Source of the DNA: QHWK01 sp035259385
GTDB taxonomy: Bacteria > Acidobacteriota > Vicinamibacteria > Vicinamibacterales > CAVVIG01
Direction: 5' to 3'
DNA: 50,575 nucleotides
Assembly: GCA_035259385.1 (NCBI GenBank)
Contig: DATFWL010000545.1
Coordinates: 1-50,575 of the forward strand
Shown: one piece after another, positions 7,214 through 15,526 of the stretch
Numbering within the stretch: position 1 is the first letter of the stretch
How the letters are laid out: each line of letters opens with the position of its first letter
Notes under the pieces: model-generated
Database searches by the model: none
What the model saw: only the letters and a program-made list of their open reading frames with translations
Told to the model about the DNA's origin: nothing
Program-made: the position numbers and the translations under genes

Positions 7214-10075
7214 TCAACCCGCGTCCACTGGCGCGGTGTCTGCCGGCACGAGGAGCGCAACCGGGAAGCGCGCGAACACGGTCGCGAGCGGAAGCGTGTC
7301 GTCGATGTCGAGGCTCTCGCCCGTGAACGCGTCACGGTAGGTCCGGCGCCGCAGCGGCGCCGGCAGCTCGATACGCGTGTCCGTCCAGACGTCGGGGCCG
7401 AGCGGCGGCGTGCCGTCGGCGGCGAGCGTCGCGACGAGGCGCGGCACACAGGTGATCGCGCGGCCGCCCCGCGCGAAGGCGAATACACAGTCGCGCCGCG
7501 CGCCGGCGGCGGCGAGCGGGGTGTACGCGCCCGCGTCGTAAACGTCGCGCAGGCGGGCACGGGCCGCGAGCCCCCGATTCATCACGTACATCTTCACCCG
7601 GCCGTCGGTGCGGTGCGCGAGCAGATCGCGGATCGTCTCCGGCGTCGCGGCGCGGCCGCTGCACGGCTCCATCTCCGACAGACGGCGGCGCCGCGTCTCG
7701 TAGTCCACCGGGCGGCGGTTGTCGGGATCGACCAGGTTCAGATCCCAGAGCTCGGAGCCTTGATAGAAGTCGGGCACGCCGGGCGCGGTGACCTTGATCG
7801 TCAGCTGGGACAGGCTGTTGTAGATCCCGAGCTGCGCGACGCGCGCCTGAAACGGTTCGAAAGCCCGGAGGAACAGGTTCGTGCGGCCGCGCTCGAGAAT
7901 CGTCCGCACGAAGTCGTGGACCGCGCGCTCGTACTCGTCGTCCGGGCTGAGCCAGCTCGTGTGCGCCTTCGCTTCGCGCAGCGACTTGGTCGAATACGCA
8001 ACGATTCGCTCGACGAACTGCCGCTGCGTCTCGGCGTCCTGCTCGAACGGCCAGGCCCCGATCAGCGTCTGATACAGGAAGTACTCTTCGTTCGAGTCCG
8101 GCGCGGTCACCCCCTTCACATCCTTCTTGAAGCGACGGTTGAACGCGCGGAATCGGGTGACGGCGTCCTTCCAGTTGCCGGGGATCTCCGACAGCACGTT
8201 CAGGCGCGCCCGGACGTCCTCGCCCCGCTTGGTGTCGTGTGTCGACGTCGCCGACAGCGCGTGCGGCCATCGCGTCTGGCGATCGGCCAGCCAGGCGTGG
8301 ACGGCCGGTGGCTCGAAACCGAACTGCGTCGGATCGGAGCCGACCTCGTTCAGCGAGATCAGCCGGTTGTGAAGGTACAGCGCGGTGTCTTCGATTCCCT
8401 TTGCCGCGACCGGACCGGTGAGCTGCTGGAACTTGCCGATGAAGCGGGCGCGCTCCTCCGCCTCCTCCCGAGTCGTCGCCGGCGTCTCCTTGAGCAGCAG
8501 CCTCCGGATGAAGTCGAGGACGACGCCGGTCACGCGCGGGGCGCGCCGCTTGGCGCAGCTGATTGAATCGCTGATGTAGCGCCGATCGCGATCGCTGACC
8601 GGATCGCTGCCGGTCACGTAGGTTCGATAGACCGGGAAGCAGGCGATCACTTCCTTCAGCGTCGAAATCAGGCTGTAGAGGGTGAAGTCGCGGAAATGGC
8701 GGTTGCGCTCGGAGAAGCGATTCAGCTGGTGGCCGAGCGAGTTGATGTCGCCCGACATCGTCTCGTGGAGCACCTGCTTCTTGGCGAGGTAGCTCAGGTC
8801 GGCGAACGGGATTCGCTCGCGCGCGAACCGGCGATAGATGTCGTCGAACGCCCGCTCGTTGCGCCCGTCTACGAACAGGCCGTTGACGACGGTTGCGAAC
8901 TCGTAGCCGGTCGTGCCGCTGACCGGCCAGTCTGGCGCGAGCTGCTCGCCGTTGCCCAGGATCTTCTCGACGACGACGTAGGGGGCGCCGGTGCGCGCCT
9001 GCAGGCGCCGCAGGTAGTCGCGCGGATCGAAGAGGCCGTCGACGTGATCGATGCGCAGCCCGGTGACGGCGCCGCTGTCCACGAGCTCGAAGACGAAGCG
9101 ATGCACTTCGTCGAACACCGCGGGATCTTCCACGCGCAGCGCGGCGAGCTGGTTGACGTCGAAGAACCGGCGATAGTTGATCTCTTCCGATGCGACCCGC
9201 CAGTGGGCGAGACGGTACGACTGCACGTTCAGCAGCCGGTCGAGTGCGTCGAAGCTGCGCGGCTGCCCGGCGGTGCCGTTCAGCCGATCGATCGATCGGT
9301 CGATCAGGCCGCGAACCTCCGCGCTGGCTTCGGCAAGTTTCCCCAGGCGCCGCTTGACGATCTCCTTCTCGCGGGCGCGGATCGCGATCGCCTCCGCCCC
9401 GCGTTCGCTTCTCGCCGGCAAGTTCCGGCTGGCGGTGAGAATGCTGAGAAGTTCGTCGGCGTCGCGTCCGGCATGCGCGGCGTGCCACGCGTCGAGATCG
9501 CGTTCGAAGACCATTCCGTACGTATCGGGAGCGATCGGCAGCGTGTCGTCGTAGTAGCAGACGAAAAAGGCGCCGTCGCGACAGGCCAGTTTCAGCTCCT
9601 GGCGCTCGAGCGCCTCGCCGTACTGATCCCCGAGAATCGGGATCAGGACCTTGTCGGCGAGCTCGTTTTTCACCGGATGCCATTCGATGTCGAAGAAATG
9701 CGCGAACCGCGAGCACGCGCCGTTCTCGAGGACGTCGAGCCACCACGGGTTCGAGGATTTCGCGATGCCCATGTGGTTCGGCACCAGGTCGAGCACGTGG
9801 CCCATCCCGCGCGCGTGCATCGCGTCGACCCACGCCGCGTGCTCCGCGGAACTGCCGATCTCAGGGTTCAGCCGGGTCGGGTCGGCCACGTCGTAGCCAT
9901 GCGGGCTGCCCGGCACCGCCTCGAGGTAGGAGGAGGCATAACAGTCGCTGACGCCAAGGTCATGCAGGTAGTCGACGATCGCGCGGGCGTCGCGAAATGT
10001 GAAGCAGCGATTGAATTGCAGACGGTAGGTCGAGAGAGGGATGCGTGTCGGCGCCACCAGGTGAAGAAGTAGCAA
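7214..10075 (-). CDS. treY: Malto-oligosyltrehalose synthase
   Basis: TreY (glycoside hydrolase family 13) converts the reducing-end alpha-1,4 bond of malto-oligosaccharides into the alpha,alpha-1,1 bond of trehalose; TreZ then releases trehalose. The 953-residue product starts with the conserved STYRLQFN block and SPHGYDV, carries GLRIDHVDGL with the family's nucleophile Asp, and has STHDTKRGEDVRAR and DFYQGSELWDLNLVDPDNRRPVD near the C terminus. Its length is at the upper end for the family. The start is ambiguous: TTG at 10075, or GTG at 10057 just before the conserved block. No treZ or treX is in the window. The PLD gene follows after 13 nt. Confidence 0.95.
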   Translation of the reverse strand: MLLLHLVAPTRIPLSTYRLQFNRCFTFRDARAIVDYLHDLGVSDCYASSYLEAVPGSPHGYDVADPTRLNPEIGSSAEHAAWVDAMHARGMGHVLDLVPNHMGIAKSSNPWWLDVLENGACSRFAHFFDIEWHPVKNELADKVLIPILGDQYGEALERQELKLACRDGAFFVCYYDDTLPIAPDTYGMVFERDLDAWHAAHAGRDADELLSILTASRNLPARSERGAEAIAIRAREKEIVKRRLGKLAEASAEVRGLIDRSIDRLNGTAGQPRSFDALDRLLNVQSYRLAHWRVASEEINYRRFFDVNQLAALRVEDPAVFDEVHRFVFELVDSGAVTGLRIDHVDGLFDPRDYLRRLQARTGAPYVVVEKILGNGEQLAPDWPVSGTTGYEFATVVNGLFVDGRNERAFDDIYRRFARERIPFADLSYLAKKQVLHETMSGDINSLGHQLNRFSERNRHFRDFTLYSLISTLKEVIACFPVYRTYVTGSDPVSDRDRRYISDSISCAKRRAPRVTGVVLDFIRRLLLKETPATTREEAEERARFIGKFQQLTGPVAAKGIEDTALYLHNRLISLNEVGSDPTQFGFEPPAVHAWLADRQTRWPHALSATSTHDTKRGEDVRARLNVLSEIPGNWKDAVTRFRAFNRRFKKDVKGVTAPDSNEEYFLYQTLIGAWPFEQDAETQRQFVERIVAYSTKSLREAKAHTSWLSPDDEYERAVHDFVRTILERGRTNLFLRAFEPFQARVAQLGIYNSLSQLTIKVTAPGVPDFYQGSELWDLNLVDPDNRRPVDYETRRRRLSEMEPCSGRAATPETIRDLLAHRTDGRVKMYVMNRGLAARARLRDVYDAGAYTPLAAAGARRDCVFAFARGGRAITCVPRLVATLAADGTPPLGPDVWTDTRIELPAPLRRRTYRDAFTGESLDIDDTLPLATVFARFPVALLVPADTAPVDAG

Positions 10076-10100
10076 GGCAGCCGCCAGCGACGAGCAGACG

Positions 10101-10126
10101 AGCTGAGGTGGCCGCGCCGCTCAGCT
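10101..10126. other. Stem-loop in the divergent treY/DUF4956 gap
   Basis: AGCTGAG at 10101-10107 pairs with CTCAGCT at 10120-10126 and the stem extends inward to a three-base loop with one bulge. It lies in the short divergent region between the treY start and the next plus-strand gene, so it may be an operator or a leader hairpin rather than a terminator. Confidence 0.4.
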
Positions 10127-10181
10127 CAGCTGGCAGCATCCTTGCTGTCTCAAGTGGAGGAGCCGGAGAGCGGACACATCA

Positions 10182-10952
10182 ATGATTGCGGCGTGTGTGC
10201 GATGGATCGTTCTGGTCGTCGTGATTCTTGCCCCGGCGATCGGTCGGGCGCAGGACCTGCAGATCGATCAGCCGGAGAAACCGTCGAAGACGGCCACGAC
10301 GACTGCTGAAACACCCGATGCAGCGACACAATTCGCAGAATTGCGGAACGCCGCAATCAGGCTGCCGCTGGCTGCCGGGCTGGCGAGCCTGCTTGCGCTG
10401 CGTCCGCGCCGCCGCGGCACGCCATTCCGGCAGACGCCTGTGATTCAGACCCAGATCATTCTAGCGATCGTCGGCGCCGTCGTCATGATGGTGGTCGGCT
10501 CGAGCCTGGCGCGCGCGTTCGGCATCGTCGGCGCGGCGGGGTTGGTCCGCTACCGCGCGAAGATCGAGGATCCGAAGGACGCCGGCGTCATGCTGTCGAC
10601 GCTCGCGGTCGGCCTGGCGTCAGGCGTCGGTTTGTGGATGATTGCCACTTTCGGCACGGCGTTCATCCTGCTCGTCCTGTGGATCGTCGAGTCGTTCGAG
10701 CCCAAGGCGAAGCAGTCGTTCACGCTGAAGGTGAAGGCGTCCGATCCCGCGGGCCTGCAACCCAAGCTCGAGCGGGTGCTCAACAGCCACCACGTGAAGT
10801 TCGAACTGCGCGGCACGTCGAAAGAAGAGCTGCACTACGAAATCCAGATTCCGATCGATCGCAAGGCCGATCGGATCACCGACACGATCCTCGCGATCGA
10901 TCCCAAGAACGCGACCGCCGCGGAGCTCGAAGAAAAGAAAGAAAAGAAATGA
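10182..10952 (+). CDS. MgtC/DUF4956-type membrane protein
   Basis: This 256-residue protein begins with a signal-type hydrophobic run ending near residue 24, then a short linker. Membrane segments follow at about 60-75, 90-110 and 140-180, and then a cytoplasmic C-terminal domain of about 80 residues ending in a Lys/Glu-rich tail. The segment LARAFGIVGAAGLVRYR, with the following KIEDPKDAGVMLSTLA, is the conserved core shared by DUF4956 and MgtC/SapB proteins. These are linked to magnesium limitation or polyphosphate-related membrane functions, but the biochemical activity is not settled. The gene stands alone, divergent from treY and convergent with yajQ (27-nt gap). Confidence 0.8.
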   Translation: MIAACVRWIVLVVVILAPAIGRAQDLQIDQPEKPSKTATTTAETPDAATQFAELRNAAIRLPLAAGLASLLALRPRRRGTPFRQTPVIQTQIILAIVGAVVMMVVGSSLARAFGIVGAAGLVRYRAKIEDPKDAGVMLSTLAVGLASGVGLWMIATFGTAFILLVLWIVESFEPKAKQSFTLKVKASDPAGLQPKLERVLNSHHVKFELRGTSKEELHYEIQIPIDRKADRITDTILAIDPKNATAAELEEKKEKK

Positions 10953-10979
10953 GGTTCCAGACTGGAAGCTCGTGAGGCG

Positions 10980-11480
10980 TCAGCGATAGTTCCCGAACTG
11001 GAGCGCGACGCCAAAGTCGTGCTCGCGCAACGCCCGCATCGCTTCCTGCAGTTCGTCCTTCGACGGCGACGAGACCCGGACCTGATCCGCCTGGATCGCC
11101 GCCTGGACTCTCTTCAGCTTCTTATCCTTGATGTACTTCACGATTTCGCGCGCCGCTTCGATCGGGATGCCCTGCTGGATCTCGATCACGCGACGGACGG
11201 CGCCACCCGCCGCCGGCTCGGACGGCGGCACCTTGAAATTCTTCACCGGCACGCCGCGGCGGACGAGCCGCGTCTGCACGATTTCCCACAACGCGTTCAT
11301 CTTCATCTCGTCGTCCGCGGTGAGCGTCAGCTTCTTGTCGACGGCGCTCAGATCGATCTCCGCCTGTGCGTCCTTGAAGTCGTAGCGCTGGCCGACTTCC
11401 TTGCGCGCCTGATTGAGCGCGTTGTCGACCTCCTGAAAGTCGATCGTCGAGGTGATGTCGAAGGACGAGGCAGACGGCAT
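10980..11480 (-). CDS. yajQ: YajQ family nucleotide-binding protein
   Basis: The 166-residue protein matches YajQ in length and pattern: an N-terminal SFDITSTIDFQEVDNALNQA block, RYDFKD, the central NFKV, IVKYIKDKKLKRVQAAIQ, and a C-terminal LQFGNYR ending. YajQ proteins have two ferredoxin-like domains; some bind cyclic di-GMP and act as regulators. The start ATG follows a short gap from the next minus-strand gene, whose stop is at 11491, so co-transcription is likely. Confidence 0.95.
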   Translation of the reverse strand: MPSASSFDITSTIDFQEVDNALNQARKEVGQRYDFKDAQAEIDLSAVDKKLTLTADDEMKMNALWEIVQTRLVRRGVPVKNFKVPPSEPAAGGAVRRVIEIQQGIPIEAAREIVKYIKDKKLKRVQAAIQADQVRVSSPSKDELQEAMRALREHDFGVALQFGNYR

Positions 11481-11490
11481 GGCGGATATC

Positions 11491-11970
11491 TTACTTGTCC
11501 TTCGCGGCCGTCTTGCGGCCGCCCAGCTTGAAGGAATGACGCGCGCGCGCCTCTTCGACCGAGTGCGACTCGGTGACGTCGCCGGCGGTACGCGCGAGCG
11601 TGGCCAGCTCGCTGAAGTACCGGTGCAGCGCCGCCAGGTCCTGCTCGGTCAGCGACTCGACGTCGATCAGCCGGTTGCTCGCACCCTGCACCGCAGCGAC
11701 GAGCTCGTTCAGCTTCAGGTGAATCGCCAGCGAGTCCTTGTTCTGCGAACGCTGGATCAGGAACACCATCAGGAACGTGATGATCGTGGTCCCGGTGTTG
11801 ATCACCAGCTGCCAGGTGTCGGAGTAGTGGAAGACCGGACCGACCACCGCCCAGACGAGGATGAGCAGGAGGGCGGCCGCGAACGCCGGCGTGCTGCCGG
11901 TCCAGCGGGTGACCGCGGTGGAGAACGCCTCGAGTCGCTCGCCGAACGACAATGACTTGCGGTGGGCCAT
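11491..11970 (-). CDS. Low-affinity iron permease-like membrane protein
   Basis: This 159-residue protein has two close membrane segments at about 28-45 and 52-74 (AALLLILVWAVVGPVF, TIITFLMVFLIQRSQNKDS) and a charged, helical cytoplasmic C terminus. The loop HYSDTWQLVINTGTT and IQRSQN are typical of the family named after yeast Fet4 (low-affinity iron permease). Iron transport by the short bacterial members is not proved. The ATG at 11970 was chosen because it begins directly at MAHRKS; longer starts to 12033 would overlap the divergent DUF523 gene at 11986. It lies directly upstream of yajQ. Confidence 0.8.
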   Translation of the reverse strand: MAHRKSLSFGERLEAFSTAVTRWTGSTPAFAAALLLILVWAVVGPVFHYSDTWQLVINTGTTIITFLMVFLIQRSQNKDSLAIHLKLNELVAAVQGASNRLIDVESLTEQDLAALHRYFSELATLARTAGDVTESHSVEEARARHSFKLGGRKTAAKDK

Positions 11971-11985
11971 GCGTAGAATGATAGC

Positions 11986-12507
11986 GTGGCGGATCGGCCG
12001 CGCATCGGCGTCTCGGCGTGCCTCGTCGGCCAACGCGTCCGCTACGACGGCGGCGACAAGCGCGACGCGTGGCTCGTCGACGTCCTCGGACCTCAGGTGG
12101 AATGGGTGACGGTCTGTCCCGAAGTCGAAGCGGGTCTCGGAACGCCGCGCGAGCCGATGAATCTCGGACGCGACGCCACCGGCCGGATCGTGCTGATCAC
12201 GGATCGCGTCCGCGACGATCTGACGGCGGCGATGATCGACTTTTCAGCCGAGCGCGTGGCCGAGCTCGCCGCGGCGGATCTCGACGGCTACGTGCTGAAG
12301 GCCGGCTCGCCGAGCTGCGGTCTCGACGTTCCGGTGCAGGGCGGCGGGCCCCAGCGCGGCCGCGGCCTGTTTGCGGCGGCGCTGACCGCCGCCGTTCCGA
12401 ATCTTCCGGTCGCCGACGAACGTGAGCTCGCCGAGCCGGCGGCACGCGACCGGTTCGTCGCACGTGTCCACGCGCATCATCGCCGGCGCACGATGGCGCA
12501 ACGATGA
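11986..12507 (+). CDS. DUF523 family protein, possible thiouracil desulfidase-like
   Basis: This 173-residue DUF523 protein has the three conserved cysteines in their usual settings: SACLVGQRVRYDGG near the start, TVCPEVEAGLGTPRE in the middle, and KAGSPSCG near 104-111. Members of this family can bind a [4Fe-4S] cluster through three Cys; one is known as a 2-thiouracil desulfidase (TudS). Here the function is inferred only from the family. The start is GTG at 11986, just after a weak A-rich stretch. Its stop overlaps the fdhD start by 4 nt (ATGA), so it is translationally coupled to fdhD. This gives a sulfur-handling link between the two genes. Confidence 0.88.
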   Translation: MADRPRIGVSACLVGQRVRYDGGDKRDAWLVDVLGPQVEWVTVCPEVEAGLGTPREPMNLGRDATGRIVLITDRVRDDLTAAMIDFSAERVAELAAADLDGYVLKAGSPSCGLDVPVQGGGPQRGRGLFAAALTAAVPNLPVADERELAEPAARDRFVARVHAHHRRRTMAQR

Positions 12508-13310
12508 GCGAGGCTCAGCAGCCGGTTGACGTGGTGCGTGTGCGCGCCGGAGCGAGGACGGCCGATCGCGACCGCGCCGCAACCGAGGAGCCGCTGGAGA
12601 TCCGGCTGCACGATCGGCCGTTCGCGGTGATCATGCGGACGCCAGGCGCCGACCGCGAGCTCGCCGCCGGCTTCCTGCTGGCGGAGCGCGTCCTGCACAG
12701 CGCCGACGATCTCGGCACGATTGCGCATTGCGCCGACGGCGAGAACATCGTCAACGTCACGCTGACGGCGGCGCCGGCGACGCACCTCGATCGCCTGCTG
12801 GGCGATCGCCGCCAGGTGATGACGAGCTCCGCGTGCGGGTTGTGCGGACGCCGGACGATTGAGTCGCTCGCGGCGGATGCGGCGCCAATTGCCGCGCGGT
12901 GGACGGTCGCGGCGGACGCCATTGCCGCGCTACCGGCCGCGCTCCGGGCCCGGCAGGCGATCTTCGACGACACCGGCGGGCTGCACGCGGCGGGACTGTT
13001 CGCGCGCGATGGCCGGCTCCTCGACGTCGCGGAGGACGTCGGCCGCCACAACGCCGTCGACAAGATCGTCGGCCGGATGTTGATGCGCGACGCGCTGCCG
13101 CTGTCGGACTACATGCTCTGCGTGAGCGGCCGCACGTCGTTCGAGATCGTGCAGAAGGCGGTCTTTGCCGGCCTGCCGGTCGTGGCGGCAGTGTCGGCGC
13201 CGTCCACGTTGGCCATCGAGCTGGCGCAGACCCTCGGCGTCACGCTGATCGGGTTCGTGCGCGGCGACGCCTTCAACATCTACGCGCACCCGGAGCGGAT
13301 CGGGCCGTAA
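12504..13310 (+). CDS. fdhD: Formate dehydrogenase accessory sulfurtransferase FdhD
   Basis: FdhD moves sulfur from the cysteine desulfurase IscS onto the molybdenum cofactor, which formate dehydrogenases need for activity. The 268-residue product has the key C-x-x-C pair in SSACGLCG (Cys111 and Cys114). It also has the conserved FAVIMRTPGADRELAAGFLL block and the C-terminal GRTSFEIVQKA and LIGFVRGDAFNIYAHPERI blocks. It overlaps the DUF523 gene by 4 nt and is followed 21 nt later by the molybdopterin oxidoreductase gene, the likely client of its sulfurtransfer. Confidence 0.95.
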   Translation: MSEAQQPVDVVRVRAGARTADRDRAATEEPLEIRLHDRPFAVIMRTPGADRELAAGFLLAERVLHSADDLGTIAHCADGENIVNVTLTAAPATHLDRLLGDRRQVMTSSACGLCGRRTIESLAADAAPIAARWTVAADAIAALPAALRARQAIFDDTGGLHAAGLFARDGRLLDVAEDVGRHNAVDKIVGRMLMRDALPLSDYMLCVSGRTSFEIVQKAVFAGLPVVAAVSAPSTLAIELAQTLGVTLIGFVRGDAFNIYAHPERIGP

Positions 13311-13331
13311 CCTCGCGTCTCCTTGACCACC

Positions 13332-15518
13332 ATGTTCGGGCTCGGACGACAGAAGCCGCATCACTACCGCGAGATGGTGAAGATCGCGTGGGAGAACCGC
13401 GATCAGCTGCCGTTCGCGTGGCGCATTCTCAACGACGGCGTGTGCGACGGATGCGCGCTCGGCACCTCAGGCCTGTCCGACTGGACGCTCGAGGGAACGC
13501 ACCTGTGCATGGTGCGGCTGGAGCTGATGCGGTTGAACACCGCGCCGGCGCTCGATCCACGCGCGCTCAGCGACGTCAAGTCGTTGGCGGCGCTGTCGTC
13601 GCAGCAGCTGCGCGCGCTCGGGCGCCTGCCGGAGCCGATGATCCGGACGCGTGGCGAACCGGGCTTCCTGGTCGCGACCTGGGACGAGGCGACCGTCCGC
13701 ATCGCGCGCGAGCTGCGTACGGTGAATCCGGCGCGCGCGGCCTTCTACCTGACGTCGCGCGGGATCACCAACGAGGTGTACTACGCGGCACAGAAAGCGG
13801 CGCGGTTTCTCGGCACCAACCACGTCGACAACTCGGCACGGCTGTGTCATGCCGCCTCGACTGCCGGCATGAAGGCCACGCTCGGCTACGGCGCCTCGAC
13901 GTGCAGCTACGTCGACTGGCTGCGCGCCGACCTGATCGTGCTGTTCGGATCCAACGTCGCGAACAACCAGCCGGTGACGACCAAGTATCTCCACCACGCG
14001 AAGCAGAACGGCGCGCAGATCGCGGTGGTCAACACCTTTCGCGAGCCGGGGCTGGAACGATATTGGATTCCCTCCATCGCGTCGAGCGCGCTGTTCGGGA
14101 CCGCGCTCGCCGATCACTGGTTCGAGGTGCACACCGGCGGCGATCGCGCCTTCCTCGTCGGCGTGCTGCGGGCGCTCGTCGAGGCGGGCGGAGTGGACGA
14201 GGCGTTCGTCCGCGATCGCACGGTCGGCTTCGACCAGGCCCGCGATCGGGCGCTCGCGGCCGACTGGGTGGCGCTCGAACGCGAGAGCGGCGCAACTCGG
14301 GCCCGCATCGAGGCGTTCGCGCGGTTGCTGATCGATCGGCCGAATACGGTGATGGTCTGGTCGATGGGACTGACGCAGCACGCGCACGGGGTGGAGACGA
14401 TCAAGGCGCTGATGAACGTCGGCCTTGCCCGCGGACTGCCAGGGCGGCCGAACCGCGGCCTGGTGCCGATTCGCGGGCACTCCGGCGTGCAGGGCGGCGC
14501 GGAAGTCGGCTGCGTGCCGAAGATCGACGCCGCCACGCTCGCGCGCTGGCATGATGTCTGGGGATTCGCGCCGCCGGAAAAAGCGGGCTGGACGACCGCG
14601 GAGATGATCGATCACGCCGCGGCAGGCGACGTCGATCTCTTCTGGATCGTCGGCGGTAATTTTCTCGAGACGCTGCCCGATCCGGAGCGTTCACGCCGGG
14701 CGCTCGCGCGGCCGCGGCTCCGCATCCACCAGGACATCGTGCTGTCCTCGTCGATGTTCGTCGACAGCGACGGCGACGTCGTGCTGCTGCCGGCAGCCAC
14801 TCGTTATGAATCGCCGGGTGGCGGGACGGAAACGTCCACCGAGCGCCGCATCATCTTTTCGCCGGAGATTCCCGGCCGCCGGATCGGATCCGCCAGACCC
14901 GAGTGGCAGGTCTTCAGCGAGGCGATGGCCGAGGCGTTTCCCGATCGCGCCGCGCTGATCCGTTTCGAGAGCGCGCAGGCCATACGCGACGAGATCGCGC
15001 GCGCCGTCCCGCTCTACACGGGGATCGAGTCGCTGCGCGCGAAGGGCGACCAGGTGCAATGGGGCGGCCGCACGCTCTACTCGGACGGACGCTTCGCGAC
15101 GCCGGACGGCAAGGCCCATTTCGCGGCCGCAGTGGACTCTGCGAACTCTGCCAACTCTGCGCACTCTGCAGTTTCTTTCCGCGTGTCGACGAGGCGCGGC
15201 AAACAGTTCAACTCGATGATCCAGCGTGCGATCGATCCGCTGACCGGCGCGGCGCGCGACGACATCTTCATCAGCGCCGACGATCTGCGCCGCCTCGGTC
15301 TTGCCGCCGGCGCGCGCGTCGAACTGCGATCGCCCCACGGCGCCTTCGTCGGGCGCCTGCGCCCGGCGGTGATTCGCCCCGGCAATCTCGAAGTGCACTG
15401 GCCCGAGGGCAATATGCTGCTGTCGCCGTCCGCCATCGATCCCGACTCGATGGAGCCCGATTACAACGCGGTCGTCACGCTCATTTCGGTCACCGGTATG
15501 GATGGGGTGGCGGTATAG
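13332..15518 (+). CDS. FdhF/YdeP-type molybdopterin oxidoreductase
   Basis: This 728-residue protein belongs to the FdhF/YdeP family of molybdopterin oxidoreductases (formate dehydrogenase-like alpha subunits). N-terminal cysteines at 38, 41 and 59 may hold an Fe-S cluster. NSARLCHAAS around Cys172 is the expected metal-ligand or cluster region, with Cys rather than selenocysteine. The Mo-bisMGD binding fold runs through RGHSGVQGG, and a C-terminal cofactor-cap domain contains HWPEGNMLLSPSAIDPDS. The start ATG at 13332 is used; a TTG at 13323 would add three residues. An in-frame 9-nt repeat array (15135-15170) inserts a DSA/NSA/HSA tract at residues 602-613. The substrate may be formate, but many YdeP relatives have unknown substrates. 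No small Fe-S partner is adjacent. Confidence 0.9.
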   Translation: MFGLGRQKPHHYREMVKIAWENRDQLPFAWRILNDGVCDGCALGTSGLSDWTLEGTHLCMVRLELMRLNTAPALDPRALSDVKSLAALSSQQLRALGRLPEPMIRTRGEPGFLVATWDEATVRIARELRTVNPARAAFYLTSRGITNEVYYAAQKAARFLGTNHVDNSARLCHAASTAGMKATLGYGASTCSYVDWLRADLIVLFGSNVANNQPVTTKYLHHAKQNGAQIAVVNTFREPGLERYWIPSIASSALFGTALADHWFEVHTGGDRAFLVGVLRALVEAGGVDEAFVRDRTVGFDQARDRALAADWVALERESGATRARIEAFARLLIDRPNTVMVWSMGLTQHAHGVETIKALMNVGLARGLPGRPNRGLVPIRGHSGVQGGAEVGCVPKIDAATLARWHDVWGFAPPEKAGWTTAEMIDHAAAGDVDLFWIVGGNFLETLPDPERSRRALARPRLRIHQDIVLSSSMFVDSDGDVVLLPAATRYESPGGGTETSTERRIIFSPEIPGRRIGSARPEWQVFSEAMAEAFPDRAALIRFESAQAIRDEIARAVPLYTGIESLRAKGDQVQWGGRTLYSDGRFATPDGKAHFAAAVDSANSANSAHSAVSFRVSTRRGKQFNSMIQRAIDPLTGAARDDIFISADDLRRLGLAAGARVELRSPHGAFVGRLRPAVIRPGNLEVHWPEGNMLLSPSAIDPDSMEPDYNAVVTLISVTGMDGVAV
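15135..15170. repeat. 9-nt tandem array inside the oxidoreductase gene (AACTCTGCG)
   Basis: Four units GACTCTGCG, AACTCTGCC, AACTCTGCG and CACTCTGCA follow each other exactly and in phase with the codons. They encode DSA, NSA, NSA and HSA. The array looks like an insertion into a surface loop. It belongs to the short-unit array class seen through the window. Confidence 0.8.
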
Positions 15519-15526
15519 TCCTCGAG

